Shown here: positions 1 to 6,344 of the stretch, piece after piece | How the letters are laid out: each line of letters starts with the position of its first letter | Numbering within the stretch: the first letter of the stretch is position 1 | DNA from: an uncultured Frankiales bacterium | Lineage (GTDB): Bacteria > Actinomycetota > Actinomycetes > Mycobacteriales > SCTD01 | Direction: 5' to 3' | Assembly (NCBI GenBank): GCA_946479905.1 | Contig: CAMLIA010000143.1 | Location: 1 to 11,665, forward strand | Length of the DNA: 11,665 nt | The notes under the pieces: generated by a model | Seen by the model: only the letters and a program-made list of their open reading frames with translations | What the model was told of the DNA's origin: nothing | The model's database searches: none | Translations under genes and position numbers: made by a program

Positions 1-560
<560 letters not shown>

Positions 561-566
561 GAGGCG

Positions 567-572
567 ATCCTA
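567..572 (-). promoter_or_regulatory. Candidate -10 element of secA (leaderless arrangement)
   Basis: On the minus strand the hexamer TAGGAT lies exactly 6 nt before the secA ATG. A TANNNT box 6-7 nt before a start codon is the usual layout of leaderless actinobacterial transcripts. I see no convincing -35 box. The same bases contain the AGGA that could instead act as a ribosome binding site, so the two readings compete. Confidence 0.35.
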
Positions 573-591
573 GGCGCGAACCGCCTCGCGG

Positions 592-608
592 CAGGGGCGC
601 CTCCCCTG
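592..608. repeat. Short inverted repeat in the secA/GNAT divergent gap
   Basis: CAGGGG (592-597) and CCCCTG (603-608) form a perfect 6-bp inverted repeat around CGCCT. It lies in the 62-nt gap between two divergent start codons, so it could be an operator or a 5' hairpin. It resembles the TCAGGG-N5-CCCTGA sites further right, but the register differs: the CAGGG/CCCTG pair is separated by 7 nt here. I do not assign it to the same regulator. Confidence 0.3.
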
Positions 609-622
609 GCAGGGTTCGGAGC

Positions 623-1714
623 ATGCAACCGACGGACATCACCTGCGGGACCCTGGTGCTCCAGCCGTGGACGCCGGAGGACGCCGATGCGGTCCTCGCG
701 GGCCGGCAGGACCCCGAGGTGGTCCGCTGGACCGGCGGGCCGCACCCCTACACGCGCGAGGACGCCACCCGCTACGTCTGCGAGGAGACCCCGCAGTGGT
801 GGGAGGAGGGGTCGGCGGCGACCTGGGCCGTCCGGGAGGCCACCTCGGGACAGGTCCTCGGTGCCGTCGCCCTGCACCACATCCAGCAGGGTGAGGCGGA
901 GGTGGCCTACTGGACCGCGCCTGCTGCCCGCGGGCGCGGCAGCACCACCGAGGCGGTGGCGGCCGCGTGCCGGTGGGGGTTCGGCGCGCTGGGCCTCGAG
1001 CGGATCTCCTGGGCGTGCGCGGTCGGGAACTGGGGGTCCCGGGCCGTCGCGCAGAAGGTCGGGTTCACCGTGGAAGGGATGGCGCGCAAGGCGTTCTGGC
1101 AGCGCGGGGTCCGGGTGGACGACTGGGTGGGGTCGCTGCTGTCCACCGACCCGATGACGGACACCCGCCCGCTGCCCTCGTCGGTGGACCTCACCGACGG
1201 CGTCGTGCGGCTGCGCCGCTGGCGACCCGGGGACGCCGGGGACGTGGCCCGGGCCTGCGACGACCCCGTGACCGCCCGTTGGCTGCCCGTGCCCTCGCCG
1301 TACACGCCGGAGGACGGCCGCTGGTACGTGGAGGAGCTCACGGCGCACGCGTGGGCGGACGGCCGGGCCGCCGAGCTGGCCGTGACCGACGCCGGCACCG
1401 GTGACCTGCTCGGGGCGGCGGGGATCAAGCTCCCGCTCCGGAGCGAGGGGCTCGGCGAGGTGGGGTACTGGACGGCGCCGTGGGCGCGCGGGCGCGGCGT
1501 CGCCGGGCGGGCCGCGGCACTGCTGGCGCAGTGGGGACTCGCGGACCTCGGCCTGGACCGGGTGGAGCTGCTCGCCGACGTCGACAACGTGGCCTCCCAG
1601 CGGGCCGCCGAGAAGGCCGGGTACACGCGAGAGGGCGTCCTGCGCCGGGCCCGTCGGGACCGGCACGGGACGCCCCGCGACTTCGTGGTGCTCAGCCGGG
1701 TGAGCGCTCGCTGA
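623..1714 (+). CDS. Tandem GNAT N-acetyltransferase (two RimJ/RimL-like domains)
   Basis: The 363-residue protein is two complete GNAT domains in one chain, about residues 6-173 and 187-361. Each transfers an acetyl group from acetyl-CoA to an amine, usually a protein N-terminus or a small molecule; the substrate here is unknown. The acetyl-CoA pyrophosphate-binding signature is intact in both: YWTAPAARGRGSTTEA (97-111) and YWTAPWARGRGVAGRA (282-297). Each is followed by the typical C-terminal half (GLERISW...N...A.KVGF and GLDRVEL...N...AEKAGY). The halves share a layout (PYT.EDA/G..YV.E, YWTAP.ARGRG) but have diverged, so this is an old duplication. The start is ATG 623, with a modest AGGG about 8 nt upstream. 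The gene is divergent from secA and its last 23 nt overlap the convergent small membrane gene. Most GNATs are single-domain (150-190 residues). Confidence 0.9.
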   Translation: MQPTDITCGTLVLQPWTPEDADAVLAGRQDPEVVRWTGGPHPYTREDATRYVCEETPQWWEEGSAATWAVREATSGQVLGAVALHHIQQGEAEVAYWTAPAARGRGSTTEAVAAACRWGFGALGLERISWACAVGNWGSRAVAQKVGFTVEGMARKAFWQRGVRVDDWVGSLLSTDPMTDTRPLPSSVDLTDGVVRLRRWRPGDAGDVARACDDPVTARWLPVPSPYTPEDGRWYVEELTAHAWADGRAAELAVTDAGTGDLLGAAGIKLPLRSEGLGEVGYWTAPWARGRGVAGRAAALLAQWGLADLGLDRVELLADVDNVASQRAAEKAGYTREGVLRRARRDRHGTPRDFVVLSRVSAR

Positions 1715-1916
1715 ACCGGTGCTGCAGCCGCAGCAGGCTGCGGACGACCATCACCAGGCCGAGCCCCACCCAGAGCGACACAGCGACGATGACCTCGTCC
1801 ACCTCGACCGCCCCGGAGAGGTCCAGGAAGTACAGCCCCGAGGCGATGAGCGCCACGACGCCCATGAGCATGGCCGGCTTGTCGAAGAACCGGTGGCCGC
1901 TCGCGGTCGGGGTCAC
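1692..1916 (-). CDS. Small two-helix membrane protein of the PspC cassette
   Basis: This is a hypothetical protein of 74 residues whose family I do not recognise. It has two hydrophobic segments, about residues 14-32 (PAMLMGVVALIASGLYFL) and 41-60 (DEVIVAVSLWVGLGLVMVV). A short acidic linker (VEVDE) separates them, and a basic tail (RSLLRLQHRFSER) follows, so both ends probably lie in the cytoplasm. The start is a GTG in a GTGA overlap with the stop of the upstream PspC gene (1913-1916), which points to translational coupling and co-expression. The 3' end overlaps the convergent GNAT gene by 23 nt. By position it may be an accessory subunit of the PspC/LiaF-like protein; this is inferred from context only. 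Confidence 0.75.
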   Translation of the reverse strand: MTPTASGHRFFDKPAMLMGVVALIASGLYFLDLSGAVEVDEVIVAVSLWVGLGLVMVVRSLLRLQHRFSERSPG

Positions 1917-2953
1917 TTCCGGACCACCTTGACCTGACCGGCCCGCACCGACAGGTGCAGGTGGACGCCGGCGTCGCTGTCGCGGAGCACCTGGTGCTGG
2001 TGGCGTCCGTCGACGTTCTTGCCGAAGACCTCGATGTCACCGAAGTCGGTGCGTGCGTCGATGTCGACCGGCAGGCCGGCGGGCACCTCGACGAGCAGCT
2101 TGCCGTAGTGGACGCGTGCGTCGATGTCGGCCGTGGGGCCCACCTCGCTGAGGTCGAGCACGCCCTTGCCGGCACCGAGGTCGAAGCTGGCGGAGGACGT
2201 CGGCGCCCAGGTGCGCTCGCCGACGCCGTCGTCGAGCAGCGGCTGTGCGGCGGCCGCCACCCCGAGCGCGGCGGTGAGGAAGCCGGCGAGCAGGACGAGC
2301 CCCCAGCTGCGCCCGAAGAAGGAGCCGGCCACGAGTCCGACGCCGACGACGCCGAGCGCTGCGGCGATGGGGACCGCCACCGGCATGTCGGTGCCGGTCG
2401 CGCCGATCAGCACGAGGACGCCGGCCGTCACGACCGCCAGGCTGACCGTGACGGGACCCAGCGGAGAGCGCGGACGCGGCGGCAGCGGAGGGGGTGGCGT
2501 CCAGGTCCGCTCCACGACGGGCGCGGCCAGCGGCTGGTCCGAGGTGCCGGTGCGCTGCCACGGGGTCTCCCCCCGGGAGCGCCACCAGAGCAGCCCCAGG
2601 ACGGCGGCCACCGCGGCGACGACCACGCTGCTCGGGTTGCCGAGGTAGGTGAGCGCGAGGAGCCCGAGGACGGCGAGCAGGATCACCTGGTTGCGGTTGA
2701 CGTGCCGGTCGGGCCCGTGGACCAGCCGGTCGGCGAGCGACCGCTCCTCGTCCTCCCGCGGGAGCGCCACGATGCCGGCGACGTAGAGCACCAGGCCCAG
2801 GCCGTGGAAGAAGACGAGCACCACGGCGAGCACCCGCCACAGCACGGGCTCGGTGCCCGTGAAGCGGGCCAGGCCGGCGCAGACGCCTTGGAAGGCGGAG
2901 TCGCGGGGACGTTCGAGTCGGGGGGCGGAGGCGGTACCAACGGTCTCGGTCAT
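1913..2953 (-). CDS. PspC-domain membrane protein with C-terminal LiaF-like (toastrack) domain
   Basis: The protein has 346 residues. A PspC domain spans about 12-66 (RPRDSAFQGVCAGLARFTG..., then one long hydrophobic helix ending VALPRED). It is followed by hydrophobic segments at about 88-104, 108-124, 168-186, 190-211 and 216-236. A proline-rich stretch lies near 150-165 (WTPPPPLPPRPRSP). The C-terminal 95 residues are a repetitive beta-strand domain (VLDLSEVGPTADIDARVHYG, then VEVPAGLPVDIDARTDFGDIEV) of the LiaF/DUF4097 'toastrack' kind. In such families PspC plus toastrack proteins sense or damp envelope stress and work with LiaS/LiaR-type two-component systems, which matches the divergent kinase and regulator here. 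I chose ATG 2953 (GGAG 3 nt upstream); a TTG at 2962 would add three residues. A palindromic candidate operator lies 36 nt upstream. Confidence 0.88.
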   Translation of the reverse strand: MTETVGTASAPRLERPRDSAFQGVCAGLARFTGTEPVLWRVLAVVLVFFHGLGLVLYVAGIVALPREDEERSLADRLVHGPDRHVNRNQVILLAVLGLLALTYLGNPSSVVVAAVAAVLGLLWWRSRGETPWQRTGTSDQPLAAPVVERTWTPPPPLPPRPRSPLGPVTVSLAVVTAGVLVLIGATGTDMPVAVPIAAALGVVGVGLVAGSFFGRSWGLVLLAGFLTAALGVAAAAQPLLDDGVGERTWAPTSSASFDLGAGKGVLDLSEVGPTADIDARVHYGKLLVEVPAGLPVDIDARTDFGDIEVFGKNVDGRHQHQVLRDSDAGVHLHLSVRAGQVKVVRK

Positions 2954-2989
2954 GGGCTCCAACCTGCCGCCCGCACCCGGTCGCGCACA

Positions 2990-3006
2990 TCAGGGGACGA
3001 CCCTGG
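2990..3006. promoter_or_regulatory. Candidate operator A (CAGGG-N5-CCCTG palindrome)
   Basis: CAGGG (2991-2995) and CCCTG (3001-3005) form an inverted repeat around GACGA. The left flank T extends it to TCAGGG, while the right flank is G instead of A. It sits in the gap between the divergent PspC gene (start 2953) and SRPBCC gene (start 3025), 36 nt before the PspC start codon. A near-identical, perfect copy precedes the PspC-kinase gene at a similar distance. An extra half-site TCAGGG lies at 3015-3020. Confidence 0.55.
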
Positions 3007-3024
3007 ACTCGCGGTCAGGGTTAG

Positions 3025-3480
3025 ATGTCGCGCGTGCGCACCGGGACGTGGAGCTACGACGTCGAGGCCTCCGCCACGCCCGCGCAGGCGCTGGCGCTGC
3101 TCTCCGACATCACCCGCCAGGGCGAGCTGCACCCGCTCATCAGCAAGGTGGTCGAGCTGCCGCCGGCCGAGGGGGCGCTGCGCAGCTACGCCATCACGGA
3201 CACGCTGCGGCTCGGGCTGCTCCCGTTCCGGATCACCTACGCCGCGGACACGATCTCGATCAGCGACGACGAGATCGTCACGGTGGCCCGGCAGCGGCCG
3301 CGGACGACCATCCGCAACCGGACCACGCTGACGCCGCACGGCACCGGCGTGCACGTGCACGTCGAGGTGGAGCTGACCGCGCCCACGCTGCTCTTCCGCT
3401 ACGCCTTCCGGGAGGGGCGCAAGGCGCACCTCGAGCTCGCCGAGCGGCTGCGCGTCGTGCTCTCGCCGTCTCAGGGTTGA
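3025..3480 (+). CDS. SRPBCC-fold (START/Bet v1-like) protein
   Basis: The 151-residue protein looks like the SRPBCC superfamily, which binds hydrophobic ligands in a deep cavity; some members are cyclases or lipid carriers. The opening RTGTWSYDVEASATPAQALALLSDITRQGELHPLI matches the first strand and the two short helices of the fold. The middle has regular beta strands (RSYAITDTL, FRITYAADTISIS, TTIRNRTTLTPHGTGVHVHVEVEL). The C-terminus is a long helix (FREGRKAHLELAERLRVVL). There is no signal peptide or membrane segment, so it should be cytoplasmic. The start is ATG 3025, with AGGG 4 nt before it; a GTG three codons on is an alternative. It is the first gene of the rightward PspC-kinase cluster and its stop codon lies inside candidate operator B. 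Ligand and role are unknown; a lipid or isoprenoid ligand would suit the envelope-stress context but is a guess. Confidence 0.7.
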   Translation: MSRVRTGTWSYDVEASATPAQALALLSDITRQGELHPLISKVVELPPAEGALRSYAITDTLRLGLLPFRITYAADTISISDDEIVTVARQRPRTTIRNRTTLTPHGTGVHVHVEVELTAPTLLFRYAFREGRKAHLELAERLRVVLSPSQG

Positions 3481-3488
3481 GCCCTGAG
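3470..3488. promoter_or_regulatory. Candidate operator B (CTCAGGG-N5-CCCTGAG palindrome)
   Basis: CTCAGGG (3470-3476) and CCCTGAG (3482-3488) form a perfect 7-bp inverted repeat around TTGAG. It overlaps the SRPBCC stop codon and lies about 34 nt upstream of the PspC-kinase GTG start. It shares the TCAGGG-N5-CCCTG core with operator A. No T-rich tail follows, so a terminator is less likely than a protein-binding site. The best candidate ligand is the LuxR-type regulator encoded two genes downstream. Confidence 0.6.
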
Positions 3489-3499
3489 GTCGTACGACC
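3488..3499. repeat. Perfect 12-bp palindrome GGTCGTACGACC
   Basis: This fully symmetric 12-mer directly abuts operator B (sharing G3488) and lies 22 nt before the PspC-kinase start. It could be a second regulator's site or part of a composite operator. Confidence 0.35.
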
Positions 3500-3521
3500 C
3501 CGCGCGCGGCATGCTGGGCAG

Positions 3522-4676
3522 GTGACTGCTCCCCCGCTCCGCCGCTCGGTCGACGGCCGTGCGCTGGCGGGCGTCGCCGCAGGGGTCGCCGCCTTCACCG
3601 GGCTGCCGGTGCTGGCGGTCCGGACGGCGTTCGTCGCCCTGTGCTTCGCGAACGGCCTCGGGCTCGTCGTGTACTGCGTCATGTGGGTCTTCCTCCCGCA
3701 GTCCGACGGCACGACCTTCCAGAGCGACCGCCGCGGTCAGGGCCTGCTCCTCGCGGTCCTGGTGGTCGTGGTGGTCGGCCTCTCGGTCCTCGTGCCCGCA
3801 GGGCTGGTACCGGGTGGGGCCAGCGTGGTCCCGCTGCTGGCCGCCGTCGCGGGCGTCGCGCTGGTGTGGCAGCAGGCCGACCTCGCGCAGCGGCAGCGCT
3901 GGCGGCAGTCGGCGACGGGGAGCAGCTCGGCCGTCGTACGGCTCGGCATCGGCGCGCTGCTGCTGGCCGCCGGCCTGATCGGCTTCCTCGCCCAGCGCGG
4001 GCAGCTCGCCGGGGCCCGGGCCGGCCTGGTGTCCACCGGCGTCGTCGTGGCCGGGCTGGCGCTGCTCTCCTCGCCGTGGTGGGTGAGCATGGCCAACGAC
4101 CTGGCAGCGGAGCGGCGCGAGCGGATCCGCTCCCAGGAGCGGGCCGAGGTCGCCGCGCACGTGCACGACTCGGTGCTGCAGACCCTGGCCCTCATCCAGA
4201 AGGCGGCCGGCTCCCCCGCCGAGGTCACCCGGCTGGCGCGCGGCCAGGAGCGCGAGCTCAGGTCCTGGCTCTACTCCAGCGGTACGTCGGAGGGGTCCCT
4301 GTCCGGAGCGCTGGAGGCACTCGCAGCCGACATCGAGGAGTCGTTCCAGGTGACCGTCGACGTCGTGACCGTCGGCGACACCGCCCTGACCGAGCGGCTG
4401 TCCGCGGTCGTGGCCGCCACCCGGGAGGCCGTCGTCAACGCGGCGAAGCACTCGGGGGTGTATTCGGTCGACGTCTACTGCGAGGTGGAGCCGGCACAGG
4501 TGACCGTCTTCGTCCGGGACCGCGGGCGCGGCTTCGACCCCGCGACGGTCACCGACGACCGGCACGGTCTGGCCGGCTCCGTGCACGGCCGGATGGAGCG
4601 GCACGGCGGCCTGGCCGTCGTACGCAGCTCTGCCGGCGAGGGGACCGAGGTACGACTGGAGATGCCGATCTCATGA
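3522..4676 (+). CDS. PspC-domain sensor histidine kinase (HisKA_3/HATPase_c)
   Basis: The 384-residue membrane kinase begins with a PspC domain (about 6-62: RRSVDGRALAGVAAGVAAFTG..., hydrophobic helix, VFLPQSD), clearly related to that of the divergent PspC protein. Further hydrophobic segments lie at about 73-93, 98-117, 138-157 and 165-187. The phosphoacceptor region is RAEVAAHVHDSVLQTLALIQ, with His215 as the expected phosphorylated residue of a NarX/LiaS-type (HisKA_3) kinase. The ATPase domain shows an N box (REAVVNAAKHS, Asn306), a G1 box (DRGRGFD, 333-339) and HGLAGS (348-353). It should autophosphorylate and pass phosphate to the regulator that overlaps it by 4 nt (ATGA). I chose the GTG at 3522 because the reading frame opens far upstream inside the SRPBCC gene while PspC homology starts just after this codon; its ribosome site is weak. 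Envelope stress is the likely signal, by analogy to PspC/Lia systems. Confidence 0.9.
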   Translation: MTAPPLRRSVDGRALAGVAAGVAAFTGLPVLAVRTAFVALCFANGLGLVVYCVMWVFLPQSDGTTFQSDRRGQGLLLAVLVVVVVGLSVLVPAGLVPGGASVVPLLAAVAGVALVWQQADLAQRQRWRQSATGSSSAVVRLGIGALLLAAGLIGFLAQRGQLAGARAGLVSTGVVVAGLALLSSPWWVSMANDLAAERRERIRSQERAEVAAHVHDSVLQTLALIQKAAGSPAEVTRLARGQERELRSWLYSSGTSEGSLSGALEALAADIEESFQVTVDVVTVGDTALTERLSAVVAATREAVVNAAKHSGVYSVDVYCEVEPAQVTVFVRDRGRGFDPATVTDDRHGLAGSVHGRMERHGGLAVVRSSAGEGTEVRLEMPIS

Positions 4677-5293
4677 CGTCCGTGGTGCTGGTGGACGACC
4701 ACCGCCTGTTCCGGAGCGGGGTGCGGGCCGAGATCGGCTCCCGGGTCGACGTCGTCGGGGAGGCGTCCACCGTCGGCGAGGCGATCGCGCTGATCGACCG
4801 GCTGCAGCCGGAGGTGGTGCTGCTCGACGTGCACATGCCGGACGGCGGCGGTCTCGCCGTGATCGCCGGGGTGACCGCGCCGTCGCGGTTCCTGGCGCTG
4901 TCGGTGTCGGACGCCGCCGAGGACGTCATCGCGGTGATCCGGGCCGGCGCCCGCGGGTACGTGACCAAGACGATCTCCGCCGACGAGCTGGTCGACGCGG
5001 TGCAGCGGGTGGCCGACGGCGACGCCGTGTTCAGCCCGCGGCTGGCCGGGTTCGTGCTGGACGCGTTCCGCTCAGACGCCCCGGTGGTCGACGAGGAGCT
5101 CGACCGGCTGACCGCCCGCGAGCGCGAGGTGCTGCGGCTGCTGGCCCGCGGCTACGCGTACAAGGAGATCGCCGCGGAGCTGTTCATCTCCCTGAAGACG
5201 GTGGAGACGCACGCGTCCGCGGTGCTGCGCAAGCTGCAGCTGTCGAACCGCCGCGAGCTGTCCAGGTGGGCCGAGGGCCGCACCCTCGACTGA
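4673..5293 (+). CDS. LuxR/NarL-family response regulator paired with the PspC kinase (LiaR-like)
   Basis: The 206-residue protein has an N-terminal receiver domain: acidic pair Asp8-Asp9 (VVLVDDHRLFRSG), phosphoacceptor Asp52 (VVLLDVHMPDGGG), a Ser in LALSVSD (77-80) at the Thr/Ser switch position, and Lys99 (GYVTKTIS). The C-terminal helix-turn-helix is about 144-200 (LTAREREVLRLLARGYAYKEIAAELFIS, then KTVETHASAVLRKLQL). Phosphorylation by the overlapping kinase should promote dimerisation and DNA binding. Its ATG sits in an ATGA overlap with the kinase stop, so the two are translationally coupled. LiaR/VraR-type regulators often control their own operon and partner membrane proteins, so the TCAGGG-N5-CCCTGA palindromes upstream of both PspC genes are plausible targets. 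The receiver loop has GGG where many homologues have a G-hydrophobic pair after MPD. Confidence 0.9.
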   Translation: MTSVVLVDDHRLFRSGVRAEIGSRVDVVGEASTVGEAIALIDRLQPEVVLLDVHMPDGGGLAVIAGVTAPSRFLALSVSDAAEDVIAVIRAGARGYVTKTISADELVDAVQRVADGDAVFSPRLAGFVLDAFRSDAPVVDEELDRLTAREREVLRLLARGYAYKEIAAELFISLKTVETHASAVLRKLQLSNRRELSRWAEGRTLD

Positions 5294-5299
5294 CCCGCG

Positions 5300-5507
5300 G
5301 CGATCTTTGCGGGTGGCTGACGCTCGACGTTGGCCGCCAGACCCACAAAGTTCGCAGGGCGGCCAGCGCGGGCGCGGCGATCTTTGCGGGTGGTTCACGC
5401 TCAGACCGGCGCCCAGACCCACAAAGTTCGCAGGGCGGCCAGCGCGGGCGCGGCGATCTTTGCGGGTGGTTCACGCTCAGACCGGCGCCCAGACCCGCAA
5501 AGTTCGC
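5300..5507. repeat. Three tandem copies of a 76-77 bp palindromic element
   Basis: The convergent gap 5294-5524 is filled by three tandem units starting at 5300, 5377 and 5453. Each has a left arm GCGATCTTTGCGGGT and a right arm ACCCACAAAGTTCGC (third copy ACCCGCAAAGTTCGC), giving hairpins at 5300-5355, 5377-5431 and 5453-5507 with 25-26 nt loops. In copy 3 the arms pair at 14 of 15 positions; in copies 1 and 2 there is one further G-T wobble. Loops of copies 2 and 3 are identical; that of copy 1 has diverged. The spacer between hairpins (GGGCGGCCAGCGCGGGCGCG) is the same at both junctions. The layout resembles REP/BIME elements. It could end transcription from both sides, but there are no T-runs. 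It encodes nothing I trust. Confidence 0.9.
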
Positions 5508-5524
5508 GGGCGGCGAGCGGTGGG

Positions 5525-6235
5525 TCAGGTGATCTCGAGGAGCTTCTCGCGGACGGCGTACACGACGGCCTCCATGCGCGAGTGCAGCTGCAGCTTCTCG
5601 AGGATGTTGCGGATGTGGTTCTTCACGGTGTTCTCGGAGATGAACAGCTGCTTGGCGATGTCGCGGTTGTTGAGGCCCTTCGCGACCAGCTTGAGGACCT
5701 CCATCTCGCGGTCGGTGAGCCGCGGCGTCGGCACCTGCTGGCGGTCGTCGGTCTTCTTGACCATCGCGGCGAACTCGGTGAGCAGCTTCGAGGCCATCGA
5801 CGGGCTGATGAGCGACTGGCCGCCGTGGACCGCACGGATCGCGGAGGCGACCTCCTCGATGGAGATCTCCTTCAGGAGGTACCCCATGGCGCCGGCCTTG
5901 ATGGCGTCGTAGAGGTCCGCCTCCTCGTCGGAGATCGTCAGCATGATGATCTTGGCCGACGGGACCGTGTCGTGGATCGCGGTGCAGGCGTCGATGCCAC
6001 CGCGCTTCGGCATCCGGACGTCCATGAGCACGATGTCGGGCAGCGTGTTGGCAGCGGTCTCGACCGCCTCGGCGCCGTCCGACGCCTCGCCGACGACGTC
6101 GATGTCCGGCTCCTGCTCGAGCACCATCTGCAGGCCGCGGCGGAACAGCGCGTGGTCGTCCACGACCAGGACGCGGATCGGGTCGACCTGGAGGTTGGCA
6201 GCGGACACGGGGACCTCGTCCGGCTGGTCGCTCAC
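5525..6235 (-). CDS. Orphan LuxR/NarL-family response regulator next to hpf
   Basis: The 236-residue regulator has a short N-terminal extension of about 18 residues and then a receiver domain: Asp26-Asp27 (RVLVVDDHALFRRG), phosphoacceptor Asp72 (DIVLMDVRMPKRGG), Thr100 (IIMLTIS), Lys122 (GYLLKEIS). A LuxR-type helix-turn-helix follows at about 171-225 (LTDREMEVLKLVAKGLNNRDIAKQLFIS, TVKNHIRNILEKLQLHSR). All phosphotransfer residues are present. No kinase gene is next to it on its own strand; the nearest one belongs to the convergent PspC system. A regulator at this place downstream of hpf is common in actinobacteria. I chose GTG 6235 because GGGAGG lies 8 nt upstream. An ATG 7 nt closer to that site is out of frame and only 1 nt from it, so it should not start translation. 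Targets are unknown; DevR/DosR and DegU are relatives only by fold. Confidence 0.93.
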   Translation of the reverse strand: MSDQPDEVPVSAANLQVDPIRVLVVDDHALFRRGLQMVLEQEPDIDVVGEASDGAEAVETAANTLPDIVLMDVRMPKRGGIDACTAIHDTVPSAKIIMLTISDEEADLYDAIKAGAMGYLLKEISIEEVASAIRAVHGGQSLISPSMASKLLTEFAAMVKKTDDRQQVPTPRLTDREMEVLKLVAKGLNNRDIAKQLFISENTVKNHIRNILEKLQLHSRMEAVVYAVREKLLEIT

Positions 6236-6243
6236 AGCGCATA

Positions 6244-6249
6244 CCTCCC
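6244..6249 (-). promoter_or_regulatory. Ribosome binding site fixing the start of the hpf-linked regulator
   Basis: GGGAGG on the minus strand is 8 nt before GTG 6235. This supports the GTG over upstream in-frame codons, which lack such a site, and over the out-of-frame ATG at 6242-6240. Confidence 0.75.
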
Positions 6250-6322
6250 AGGAAAGTGGACTACTCCGCAGATCATGGCACGCGCGCACCCGAACCAGAC
6301 GTAACTGGCTCGAGAGGAGTGC

Positions 6323-6344
6323 GCCTCACCCGAAATGGTGAGGC
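6323..6344 (-). terminator. Second hairpin between hpf and the response regulator
   Basis: GCCTCACC (6323-6330) and GGTGAGGC (6337-6344) form a perfect 8-bp stem with a 6-nt loop. It overlaps the larger hairpin at 6341-6375 by 4 nt, so the two cannot be fully formed together. It may be a second terminator step or an alternative fold in the hpf 3' region. Without a T-run the role is uncertain. Confidence 0.45.

Noticed and set aside
592..608. Third copy of the PspC-cassette operator in front of secA/GNAT
   Set aside because: The arms look similar, but the CAGGG/CCCTG halves are 7 nt apart instead of 5, so a dimer would see a different geometry.
5300..5507. CRISPR array
   Set aside because: There are only three units, they are long palindromes with no unique spacers (the intervening sequence is identical at both junctions), and there are no cas genes.
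5266..5532. Plus-strand open frames through the tandem repeats, giving a repetitive protein
   Set aside because: The repeat period of 76-77 bp is not a constant multiple of 3, so the frame changes between copies. The DNA is palindromic, which explains the pattern better than a protein.
5184..6242. Minus-strand open frame of 352 codons across the repeat array, starting at an ATG near a good ribosome site
   Set aside because: It is out of frame with the response regulator and Arg/Pro-rich. Its ATG is only 1 nt from GGGAGG, while the regulator GTG is at the proper 8 nt. Its tail only translates the palindromic repeats.
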